Shown piece after piece: positions 32,501-39,749 of a stretch of 64,000 bases of DNA. Position 1 is the first letter of the stretch. Each line of letters begins with the position of its first letter. The stretch is from Novosphingobium sp. (GTDB taxonomy: Bacteria > Pseudomonadota > Alphaproteobacteria > Sphingomonadales > Sphingomonadaceae): NCBI GenBank assembly GCA_024236175.1, contig JACKKY010000002.1, positions 434,001 through 498,000 on the forward strand, given 5' to 3'. A program made the translations under genes and the position numbers. Under the pieces are notes generated by a model. It was given only the letters and a program-made list of their open reading frames with translations, had not been told where the DNA came from and made no database searches.

Positions 32501-32699
32501 CGGCCGCGTCCCGACTTCCAAACTCGCCTGCGTGCGCAAATCATGCCCGGGCCTGAAGCTCTCCCCGAGACCGGTATGCCGGGAAGGTTTCGCACGGGCA
32601 AGGAGCGTGGGGTTAACGATTGGCTAACCAATGTTTGAAACAGAGCGTTAAGCATAAGCGGCGGCTTCCCGCCGGCGCTGAAACAGTGGAGGCATTGCC

Positions 32700-33398
32700 G
32701 TGCTGCACCAGTCCGTGAAAGTCCCGACCGACCAGCTGCGCGGGCTCGAGCGCACGGAAAACCGTTCCTACGAGAACGGCTTCTACTGGTTTTCCGAGAC
32801 CGGCCGTATTGCTAAGCTGCTCGCGCACCACGAACTCTACCGCTCGATCATGGACCTGCCCGGCGACGTCTTCGAGCTGGGGGTCTACAAGGCTGCGTCT
32901 CTGATCCGGTTCGCAACGTTCCGGTCGCTGTTCGAAAACGACCAGTCCCGCAAGATCGTCGGCTTCGATGCCTTTGGCAGCTTTCCGCGAGACGGCCTCG
33001 CGCTGGACAGCGACCTGAGTTTTATCGACCGCTTCGAGGAAGCCGGCGGCGACGGGCTGACGCAGGAAGAAGTCTCCATCCTGCTCGACGACAAGGGCTT
33101 CTCGAACATCGCGCTGGAGGCGGGCAACGTGTTCGATACCCTGCCATCCTACCTGGCCCGCTATCCCGCCACCCGGCTTGCCCTGCTGCATCTCGACATG
33201 GATGTGCAGGAACCCACGGCTTTCGCGCTGGAGCTGCTTTGGGACCGGATCGTGCCCGGCGGCCTTGTCGTGATAGACGACTACAATGCCGTCGCCGGCG
33301 CCACCGACGCCGTGGACGAATTCATTTCAGCGCGCGGCCTGAAGCTGGAAAAGCTCGGTCACTATTACGTGCCGGCGTTCATCCGCAAACCGGCCTAG
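32700..33398 (+). CDS. TylF/MycF-like SAM-dependent methyltransferase
   Basis: A 232-residue class I methyltransferase. The start is GTG 32700 with GGAGG eight bases upstream. Motif I-like GDVFELGVYKAASLIRF near 60, IVGFDAFGSFPRD near 88, and LLHLDMDVQEPTAFALELLWDRIVPGGLVVIDDY near 165-198 fit TylF-like proteins, which methylate hydroxyls on sugars in macrolide and other glycoconjugate pathways. No glycosyltransferase or sugar gene is adjacent, so the acceptor is unknown. Divergent from the RES gene and 9 bases from the convergent cysS. Confidence 0.82.
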   Translation: MLHQSVKVPTDQLRGLERTENRSYENGFYWFSETGRIAKLLAHHELYRSIMDLPGDVFELGVYKAASLIRFATFRSLFENDQSRKIVGFDAFGSFPRDGLALDSDLSFIDRFEEAGGDGLTQEEVSILLDDKGFSNIALEAGNVFDTLPSYLARYPATRLALLHLDMDVQEPTAFALELLWDRIVPGGLVVIDDYNAVAGATDAVDEFISARGLKLEKLGHYYVPAFIRKPA

Positions 33399-33407
33399 CC
33401 GCACCGG

Positions 33408-34868
33408 TCAGGCGGGGCTTTCGAGCTTCCACTCCCAGCCGAGCGGATCGCCGTCCATCACTTCGACGCCGCTCGCGGCGAGTTCGTCGCGGATCGCGTC
33501 GGATGTAGCGAAATCCTTCGCCGCGCGGACCTCCTTGCGGCGTGCCAGCGCGTCTTCGATTTCCGCCTCGGAGATGGTCGTTCCCTTCGGACGGAGCCGC
33601 AGGTCGGCGCGTGTCAGGTCGAACAGGCCAAGGCCGAGCACGGCATCCATGCGCTCAAGGACAGCGCGCTTCGCTCCGGGATCGACCTTCTTCATCGCCA
33701 GCGCGTCCTCGAACACCGTGAGCGCGACAGGCGTGTTGAGATCGTCCGAGATCGCCGCGTCGAACTTGTCCATCAACGGAGCCAGCTTCGGATGGGACGC
33801 ATCACCTGCCTCGGCCTCGGCAAGGCGCTCGGCCGCCATCAGTATGCGCTTCAGCCTGGTCAGCGCCGCGCCCAACCCTTCCCAGCTGAATTCCAGCTCG
33901 GAACGGTAATGCGCCTGCAGGCACATCATCCGGTAGGCCAGCGGATGATAGCCCTTGTCGATCAGCAGCTGGAGCCGGAGGAACTCGCCCGAGCTCTTCG
34001 ACATCTTGCCCGATCGCTCGACCAGGAAATTGTTGTGCATCCACACGCGCGCGCCGCTGTTGGCAGGCACGTCGAGGCCGTTGGTGCAGCAGAATGCCTG
34101 GTTCTGCGCGATCTCGTTCGGGTGATGGATTTCGCGGTGGTCGATGCCGCCGGTGTGGATGTCGAACGGAAAGCCGAGCAGCTTGCCCGACATGACCGAG
34201 CATTCGAGGTGCCAGCCCGGCGCGCCCCTGCCCCAGGGCGAATCCCACTCCATCTGCCGCTTCTCGCCGGGCGGAGTCTTGCGCCAGATCGCGAAATCGG
34301 CCGCATGGCGCTTGCCTTCGACCTTCTCGATGCGCCCTTCGCCCTCGTCGGTCGCGGCGCGGGCGAGGCGGCCGTAATCGTCGACGGTCGAAACATCGAA
34401 ATAGAGCCCGCTGTCGAGCTCGTAGCAGTGCTTGTCCGCGATGGACTTCGCGAACTCCAGCATCTGCGGCACGTAGTCGGTGGCGATCGACCACTCCGCC
34501 GGCTGGCGGATGTTGAGCGCCTTGATGTCGTCCCAATAGGCTTCGGTGTAGTGTCTCGCGATGTCCCAGATCGACTGGGCCTTCTCGGCCGCGGCCTTCT
34601 CCAGCTTGTCCTCGCCCGCATCGGCATCGTCGGTGAGGTGCCCCACATCGGTGATGTTGATGATGTGGGTAAGCTTGTAACCCTTGAAGCTCAGCGTGCG
34701 CCCCAGCACGTCGGCGAAGACATATGCCCGCATGTTGCCGATATGGGGATAGTTGTAGACCGTCGGCCCGCAGGTGTAGACGCGCGCCTCGCCGGGATGG
34801 ACGGGCTCGAACAGCTCCGGTTCGCGAGTCAGGCTGTTGAACAGCTTGAGTTGGGCAGCGTCACTCAT
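33408..34868 (-). CDS. cysS: Cysteine--tRNA ligase
   Basis: A 486-residue class I synthetase. The HIGH motif is PHIGNMRAY near residue 38 and KMSKS is GKMSKSSGEFL. Zinc ligands include the Cys in TCGPTVYNYPHIGN and the later HHPNEIAQNQAFCC region. It makes Cys-AMP and charges tRNA-Cys. The length is normal. It lies between the convergent methyltransferase gene and the EamA gene (31 bases). Confidence 0.96.
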   Translation of the reverse strand: MSDAAQLKLFNSLTREPELFEPVHPGEARVYTCGPTVYNYPHIGNMRAYVFADVLGRTLSFKGYKLTHIINITDVGHLTDDADAGEDKLEKAAAEKAQSIWDIARHYTEAYWDDIKALNIRQPAEWSIATDYVPQMLEFAKSIADKHCYELDSGLYFDVSTVDDYGRLARAATDEGEGRIEKVEGKRHAADFAIWRKTPPGEKRQMEWDSPWGRGAPGWHLECSVMSGKLLGFPFDIHTGGIDHREIHHPNEIAQNQAFCCTNGLDVPANSGARVWMHNNFLVERSGKMSKSSGEFLRLQLLIDKGYHPLAYRMMCLQAHYRSELEFSWEGLGAALTRLKRILMAAERLAEAEAGDASHPKLAPLMDKFDAAISDDLNTPVALTVFEDALAMKKVDPGAKRAVLERMDAVLGLGLFDLTRADLRLRPKGTTISEAEIEDALARRKEVRAAKDFATSDAIRDELAASGVEVMDGDPLGWEWKLESPA

Positions 34869-34899
34869 GCGCGCGGCCTTACGCGGGGCGCTCCAAAGG

Positions 34900-35808
34900 T
34901 CAAGCTGCGTAGGATCCCAGCAGCAGGGCGACCCCGCCCATCACCAGCGCCATGCCGCCAAGCTCGTGCCTCGCCATAGCCCTGCCGCCAAGCCGGCCGG
35001 AGACAATCGCGGCGAGCGGCAGCTCGACCAGCGCGAGGGTGCGCACATTCGCCGCCGGAGTCAGCGCGAAGGCGGTGAAGAAGCAAGCCGAGGACAGCGC
35101 CCCGGCGAATCCCGCGCCGAGGCTTTCGCGCCATTCACGCAGCGATCCCATGAACGCGGCGCGATTGCTGAGCGCCAGCCATGCTCCCAGCAGCACCGTC
35201 TGGATCACCAGCGTCAGCGCCAGAACGCTCAGGGAGCGGGTGATGAAGCCTCCTTCGGGCAGCGCTTCGATCGCGCCGCGAAAGGCGATCGAGGAAAGGC
35301 CATAGAGGCCGCCGGACACGAAACCGGCAACGATCATCCGCCCTTCCCCCACCAGCGCGGCGAACTCCCCCGGCTTGACCGAGGCCACCAGCACGCCCGC
35401 CGTCACCGTGCCCACGGCAAACCAGGCCAGCAGAGGCAGGTGGTCCCCGAGCAACGCGACGCCCAGCAGCGCGACGATCACCGGCTCCGTCTTGATATAG
35501 GCGTAGGCGACACCGAACGCCCGGCGCCCCATCACCACCAGCATCATCGCGGTGCCGCCGATCTGGCAGATCGCTCCCGTCACCGTCCAGGCAAGCGCCG
35601 CCTCGTCGAACCGGGGAAATGCCTCTCCGGACAGCGCCAGGGCCAATAGCAGGAACAGCAGGGCGAACGGCAGGCCATAGATGAAGCGGACCTGCGTCGC
35701 GCCGAGCGTGCCGATCTTTCCGGTCAGGTTCGCCTGCGCACCGTTGCGCACGACCTGCCCGGCGGCGGCGACCATCGTGATCGGCACCCACAGCAACGGA
35801 TAGGCCAC
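34900..35808 (-). CDS. EamA/DMT family transporter
   Basis: A 302-residue protein with ten hydrophobic segments in two EamA repeats, for example LYGLPFALLFLLLALALSG, MLVVMGRRAFGVAYAYIKTEPVIVALLGVALLG and VIQTVLLGAWLALS. Drug/metabolite transporters export small molecules; the substrate is not evident. It starts 5 bases after the nitroreductase stop and is the last gene of the transaldolase-cobT-nitroreductase-EamA run. Confidence 0.88.
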   Translation of the reverse strand: MAYPLLWVPITMVAAAGQVVRNGAQANLTGKIGTLGATQVRFIYGLPFALLFLLLALALSGEAFPRFDEAALAWTVTGAICQIGGTAMMLVVMGRRAFGVAYAYIKTEPVIVALLGVALLGDHLPLLAWFAVGTVTAGVLVASVKPGEFAALVGEGRMIVAGFVSGGLYGLSSIAFRGAIEALPEGGFITRSLSVLALTLVIQTVLLGAWLALSNRAAFMGSLREWRESLGAGFAGALSSACFFTAFALTPAANVRTLALVELPLAAIVSGRLGGRAMARHELGGMALVMGGVALLLGSYAA

Positions 35809-35813
35809 GGCGG

Positions 35814-36491
35814 TCAGAAGCCCTGGAAGCGAACCACTTGCGAGAGCGGCGCCCGCGGAACGTCGAAGGTGTTGATCGGCGCGTCCGGGTCGCGATAGCC
35901 GATCGCCATGCCGCAGAAGAACACGTGGTCATCCGGGATCGCCACGCATTCGCGCACCTGCTTCGAATACATCGCCCAGGCTTCCTGCGGAGCGCTGTCC
36001 AGCCCTTCCCCGCGCAGCAGCAGCATCACGGTCTGGAGCCACATGCCGATATCCGACCACTGTGGCGGGCCCATATATGCCGGCGTGTGCACCAGCATCA
36101 GCACAGGCGCGCCGAAGCCGCGGAAATTGGCCGCGAACTGCTCCAGCCTGCGTTTCCTGTCCTCGCGCGGGATGCCCATCGCCGCGTACATCGCTTCGCC
36201 GACGCCGACGCGGCGCACTTCGTAGTCGCCGTCGAGTTCCGGCGGGTAGATATTGTATTCGGGCGTATGAGCGGAGCGGCCCTGCGGAATCGCCTCCGCT
36301 ACGGCTGCGAAAAGTTTCGCAAGCGGCTCTCCGGCCAGCACGACCGCATTCCACGGCTGGACGTTGCCCCCGGACGGCGCGCGCTGGGCCTGCTCGAGCA
36401 CCCGGCACAGCACGGCTTCGTCGACGGGCTTGTCCAGGAATGCGCGGACAGTGCGGCGACTGGCGACCGCTTCGGCAACCTCCACGATCAC
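35814..36491 (-). CDS. Nitroreductase family protein
   Basis: A 225-residue FMN-dependent nitroreductase-fold protein. The N-terminal SRRTVRAFLDKPVDEAVL supplies FMN phosphate contacts and the AQRAPSGGNVQPWNAVVL motif is the usual FMN loop. The DSAPQEAWAMYSKQVRE and FFCGMAIGYRD C-terminal parts are also typical. Such enzymes reduce nitro compounds, quinones or iodotyrosine-like molecules with NAD(P)H. The ATGA overlap with cobT suggests coupling. A BluB-like role in dimethylbenzimidazole synthesis is possible, given cobT, but the specific BluB features are not certain. Confidence 0.85.
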   Translation of the reverse strand: MIVEVAEAVASRRTVRAFLDKPVDEAVLCRVLEQAQRAPSGGNVQPWNAVVLAGEPLAKLFAAVAEAIPQGRSAHTPEYNIYPPELDGDYEVRRVGVGEAMYAAMGIPREDRKRRLEQFAANFRGFGAPVLMLVHTPAYMGPPQWSDIGMWLQTVMLLLRGEGLDSAPQEAWAMYSKQVRECVAIPDDHVFFCGMAIGYRDPDAPINTFDVPRAPLSQVVRFQGF

Positions 36492-38302
36492 TCTTCCTCG
36501 AAGAGGCCGGCAAGCTGCTCGATGATCGTGCCGCCAAGCTGTTCGACATCCATGATCGTCACCGCCCGGCGATAGTAGCGCGTCACGTCATGGCCGATGC
36601 CGATGGCGACAAGCTGGACCGGAGACTGCTTCTCGATCCATTCGATCACCTTACGCAGATGCTGCTCGAGATAGCCGGCGCTGTTAACGGAGAGCGTGGA
36701 ATCGTCGACCGGCGCGCCATCGGAGATGACCATCAGGATCCGGCGTTCCTCCGGCCGCGCAAGCAGGCGGGTATGCGCCCAGAGCAGCGCCTCGCCGTCG
36801 ATATTTTCCTTGAGCAGGCCTTCGCGCATCATCAGGCCGAGGTTCTTGCGGGCACGCCGCCAGGGCTCGTCCGCCTTCTTGTAGACGATGTGGCGCAGAT
36901 CATTGAGGCGGCCCGGATTCTGGTTCTTCCCGCCGGCGAGCCATGCTTCGCGAGACTGGCCACCTTTCCAGGCCCGGGTGGTGAAACCCAGGATCTCGGT
37001 CTTGACGCCGCAACGCTCCAGCGTGCGCGCCAGCACGTCCGCGCTGATCGCGGCGATGGAAATAGGCCGCCCACGCATCGAGCCCGAGTTGTCGATCAGC
37101 AAGGTGACGACCGTGTCCCGGAACTCGATATCGCGCTCGACCTTGTAGCTGAGCGAATGCCCCGGCGAGATGACGACACGCGCCAGCCGCGCCGCATCGA
37201 GCAGCCCTTCTTCCTGGTCGAAATCCCAGCTGCGGTTCTGCTGCGCCATCAGCCGGCGCTGGAGCCGGTTGGCGAGCTTGGTGACGACGCCCTGCAACCC
37301 CTTGAGCTGCGCGTCGAGATAGGCCCGCAGCCTGCCCAGTTCCTCTTCGTCGCAAAGCTCGGCGGCGCCGACGACCTCGTCGAAATCGGTGGTGTAGACC
37401 TTGTAGTCGAAGGTATCCGGAACGTCCGTCCACGGCCGGTTCGGGCGGACCGGAAGCATGCCTTCCTCACCCTCTTCCCCGGCGTCGGCCTCCTGCATCT
37501 CCTCTCCGGCTTCGCGTTCGGCGTCGCTGTCGCCCTCGTCTTCGCCCTCGGTCGCTTCGGCAGCCATTTCCGAGGGCTGCTGGTCGTCGCCGGTGTTCTC
37601 GCCTTCCTGCTCGTCCTCGGTTTCTTCCTCGCCGTCCTCGTCCTCGCTTTCGTCCGGCTGGTCCTCGATCCGTTCCTCGCGGGTCAGTTCAAGGTGCTGG
37701 AGCATGTCGAGCGAAAGCGACTGGAATGCCTCCTGATCGTCGAGCGAGTCGGCCAGGGCGTCGAAATCGCCCGCGGCCTTGTCGACGATCCACTCGCGCA
37801 GCATCTCGACGCCGGGCATCGCCGCGTCGGGAATCGGCTGGCCGGTAAGGCGCTCGCGCAGCAACAGCGCCAGCGCCGCCTGCACGGGGACATCGTCCGG
37901 GTTCGCCGCCCGCGTGATCGGGTCGGCGCCCATGCGCACCATCAGCGCGGCATCGAGATTGTTGCGAATGCCGGCATAGTTGTTCGAGCCCAACGCCTCG
38001 TAGCGGACCAGCTCGACGGCGTCGTAGCAGGCCCGCGCCACCGGCTCCGCCGGAGCGTGGCGCATATGGAGAGATTCGTTGTGGTGCCTGCGCTTCAGGG
38101 CGAAGCTGTCGGCAAAACCGCGCGCTTCCATGGCGGCGGCGCGCGGCAGGCTGCGCCCGGGAAGCGGCACGCGGAACGTGTTTCCCGACTGGCTGGGCGC
38201 ATCGGCAGTCCAGTTGACTTCGACTTCGGGATCATGCGCCAGCGCCCGCGAGGCGCCGGTGAGCACGGTCTTGAAACGGTCTGCAGGTGAATCGTCGGAC
38301 AT
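36488..38302 (-). CDS. cobT: Cobaltochelatase subunit CobT
   Basis: A 604-residue protein from ATG 38302 (MSDDSPADRFKTVL). A long acidic linker around residues 210-285 (DESEDEDGEEETEDEQEGENTG) joins the N-terminal AAA-associated part to a C-terminal VWA domain with the MIDAS motif DNSGSMRG and a later TRAW/D-containing strand. CobN-CobS-CobT insert cobalt into hydrogenobyrinic diamide, using ATP, in aerobic cobalamin synthesis. CobS and CobN are not in the window. Spaced 4 bases after the transaldolase and overlapping the nitroreductase by ATGA. Confidence 0.93.
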   Translation of the reverse strand: MSDDSPADRFKTVLTGASRALAHDPEVEVNWTADAPSQSGNTFRVPLPGRSLPRAAAMEARGFADSFALKRRHHNESLHMRHAPAEPVARACYDAVELVRYEALGSNNYAGIRNNLDAALMVRMGADPITRAANPDDVPVQAALALLLRERLTGQPIPDAAMPGVEMLREWIVDKAAGDFDALADSLDDQEAFQSLSLDMLQHLELTREERIEDQPDESEDEDGEEETEDEQEGENTGDDQQPSEMAAEATEGEDEGDSDAEREAGEEMQEADAGEEGEEGMLPVRPNRPWTDVPDTFDYKVYTTDFDEVVGAAELCDEEELGRLRAYLDAQLKGLQGVVTKLANRLQRRLMAQQNRSWDFDQEEGLLDAARLARVVISPGHSLSYKVERDIEFRDTVVTLLIDNSGSMRGRPISIAAISADVLARTLERCGVKTEILGFTTRAWKGGQSREAWLAGGKNQNPGRLNDLRHIVYKKADEPWRRARKNLGLMMREGLLKENIDGEALLWAHTRLLARPEERRILMVISDGAPVDDSTLSVNSAGYLEQHLRKVIEWIEKQSPVQLVAIGIGHDVTRYYRRAVTIMDVEQLGGTIIEQLAGLFEEE

Positions 38303-38306
38303 CAGG

Positions 38307-38957
38307 TCAGATCGACTGCCCAGTCTTCGCCCAGTCGGCAAGGAACCCTTCGATGCCCTTGTCGGTCAGCGGATGCTTGAACAGGTTGCGGATCACCGCC
38401 GGAGGCATCGTCGCGACGTCCGCGCCGATCTTCGCAGATTGCAGCACATGGATCGGATGGCGGATGCTCGCGACCAGCACCTCGGTCTCGAAAGCGTAAT
38501 TGTCGTAGATGAGGCGAATGTCCTCGATCAGGTGCATGCCGTCGAAGCCGACATCGTCATGGCGGCCGACAAAAGGCGAGATGAAAGTCGCGCCGGCCTT
38601 GGCCGCAAGCAGGGCCTGGTTGGCCGAGAAGCACAGGGTCACGTTCACCATTGTGCCGTCGCCCGTCAGCTTCTTGCAGGTCTTGAGACCGTCGATGGTG
38701 AGCGGCACCTTGATGCATACATTGTCCGCAATCTTCCTCAGCACCTCGGCCTCGCGCATCATGCCTTCGTGATCGAGCGCCACGACTTCCGCGCTGACCG
38801 GCCCGCGAACGAGGCCGCAGATTTCCCTGGTCACTTCCATGAAATCGCGCCCCGCCTTGTGAATCAGCGAGGGATTGGTGGTGACTCCGTCAAGCAGGCC
38901 GGTTTCGGCGAGCTCGGAAATTTCACCTGTGTCGGCGGTATCGACGAAGAATTTCAT
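38307..38957 (-). CDS. Fructose-6-phosphate aldolase / TalC-type transaldolase
   Basis: A 216-residue TIM-barrel protein of the short transaldolase group. It begins MKFFVDTADTGEISELAETGLLDGVTTNPSLI. The Schiff-base lysine lies in NVCIKVPLTIDGL (about K84), and later strands (VNVTLCFSANQALLAAKAGATFISPFVGR) are typical. It may act as transaldolase or as fructose-6-phosphate aldolase; the length does not decide. Start codon ATG 38957 is inside a 10-bp stem (38957-38989). The gene heads the cobT operon. AGGAG lies five bases upstream of the ATG. Confidence 0.92.
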   Translation of the reverse strand: MKFFVDTADTGEISELAETGLLDGVTTNPSLIHKAGRDFMEVTREICGLVRGPVSAEVVALDHEGMMREAEVLRKIADNVCIKVPLTIDGLKTCKKLTGDGTMVNVTLCFSANQALLAAKAGATFISPFVGRHDDVGFDGMHLIEDIRLIYDNYAFETEVLVASIRHPIHVLQSAKIGADVATMPPAVIRNLFKHPLTDKGIEGFLADWAKTGQSI

Positions 38958-38989
38958 AGCGGCTCCTGATCGCGAGTCTGGAGCCGCTA
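38957..38989 (-). promoter_or_regulatory. Start-occluding hairpin of the transaldolase gene
   Basis: In the mRNA, UAGCGGCUCC (38989-38980) pairs perfectly with GGAGCCGCUA (38966-38957) around a 13-base loop. The 3' arm contains the GGAG of the ribosome-binding site and the A of the AUG. When folded it would block initiation. It could also act as a terminator for the upstream DUF4197 gene, but no T-tract follows. Confidence 0.6.
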
Positions 38990-39017
38990 TAAGCAAGCCT
39001 GACGGTCGGGGCTAGGC

Positions 39018-39692
39018 TTAGAGCGCCTTCAACGCCGCGATGAGCACGGGATCGTTGGTGCTTTCGGGATTGGCGCGGATCGCCGTCTCTTCCTGGCCGA
39101 TCTCGTACCAGATGGCATTGTCCGCATCGATCGCGAGAGCGTGGGCGACCATGCCGATGTCGACGCCCGTGAGCGCAGCCACCGCCTGATTGATGATCGG
39201 GTCGTCGGCAACGCGCAACGCATCGTCCAGCGCGGGGATCATCGCATTGACCAGCCCGGGCCCCATCCCGTCCCTCAGGAAACTCGTCGCCGCGGTCGGC
39301 CCTCCCTTGAGGATCGCGACCGCGTTCTCGACGCCGATGGTCCGGACCGTGTCGGCCACGACCGGGGCTGCCCTGCGCGCCCCGGCTTCCGCGACATTGT
39401 TGAGGCGATGCTGAAGCTTTTCGCGAAACGGACCGGACGTCAGTATGCCCTGGACGATGCCGCCGCGTTTCCCGAATAGCACCGGGAGGTCGATACGGGC
39501 CACCGTGCTGTCCCAGAAGCCGTCGGGCTGGGTCAGCCGCGCAAAGGCGTTCTGTGCCGAGAGGGTCAGAAGCCTGCGCACCGCTTCGACGAAGCTGATA
39601 TTGCCGATCGAGGCGCAGCCGGGCAGAGCCAGTACGCCCATGGCGGCAGCCCCTTGAAGAAATACGCGGCGCCGGATGAGACTGGTAGACAT
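39018..39692 (-). CDS. DUF4197 lipoprotein
   Basis: About 224 residues from ATG 39692; ATG 39701 would add three and the ribosome-binding site does not decide. A twin-arginine-like N-terminus (SLIRRRVFLQGAAAMGVLALPGC) ends in a good lipobox LPGC, giving a lipid-modified cysteine. The rest matches DUF4197: helical, with QNAFARLTQPDGFW, GGPTAATSFLRDGMG and ALTGVDIGMVAHALAIDADNAIWYEIG. The role is unknown. It precedes the transaldolase gene on the same strand with 60 bases between. Confidence 0.82.
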   Translation of the reverse strand: MSTSLIRRRVFLQGAAAMGVLALPGCASIGNISFVEAVRRLLTLSAQNAFARLTQPDGFWDSTVARIDLPVLFGKRGGIVQGILTSGPFREKLQHRLNNVAEAGARRAAPVVADTVRTIGVENAVAILKGGPTAATSFLRDGMGPGLVNAMIPALDDALRVADDPIINQAVAALTGVDIGMVAHALAIDADNAIWYEIGQEETAIRANPESTNDPVLIAALKAL

Positions 39693-39729
39693 TGCGACCA
39701 TGATCCTTTCCTTCACGTTTGCGCTGCCG

Positions 39730-39745
39730 ACTGCCAATAGGCAGT
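39730..39745 (+). promoter_or_regulatory. Hairpin ACTGCC-AATA-GGCAGT just upstream of priA
   Basis: A perfect 6-bp stem with a 4-base loop ends four bases before the priA ATG (39750). The only purine-rich stretch near the start, AGGCAG, is in its 3' arm, so it may reduce initiation. A weak structure. Confidence 0.35.
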
Positions 39746-39749
39746 TTCG

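Noticed and set aside
32501..32699. Antitoxin gene for the RES protein
   Set aside because: No Xre/MbcA-like frame with a start site was found in the 199 bases upstream, and the next upstream gene is a divergent methyltransferase.
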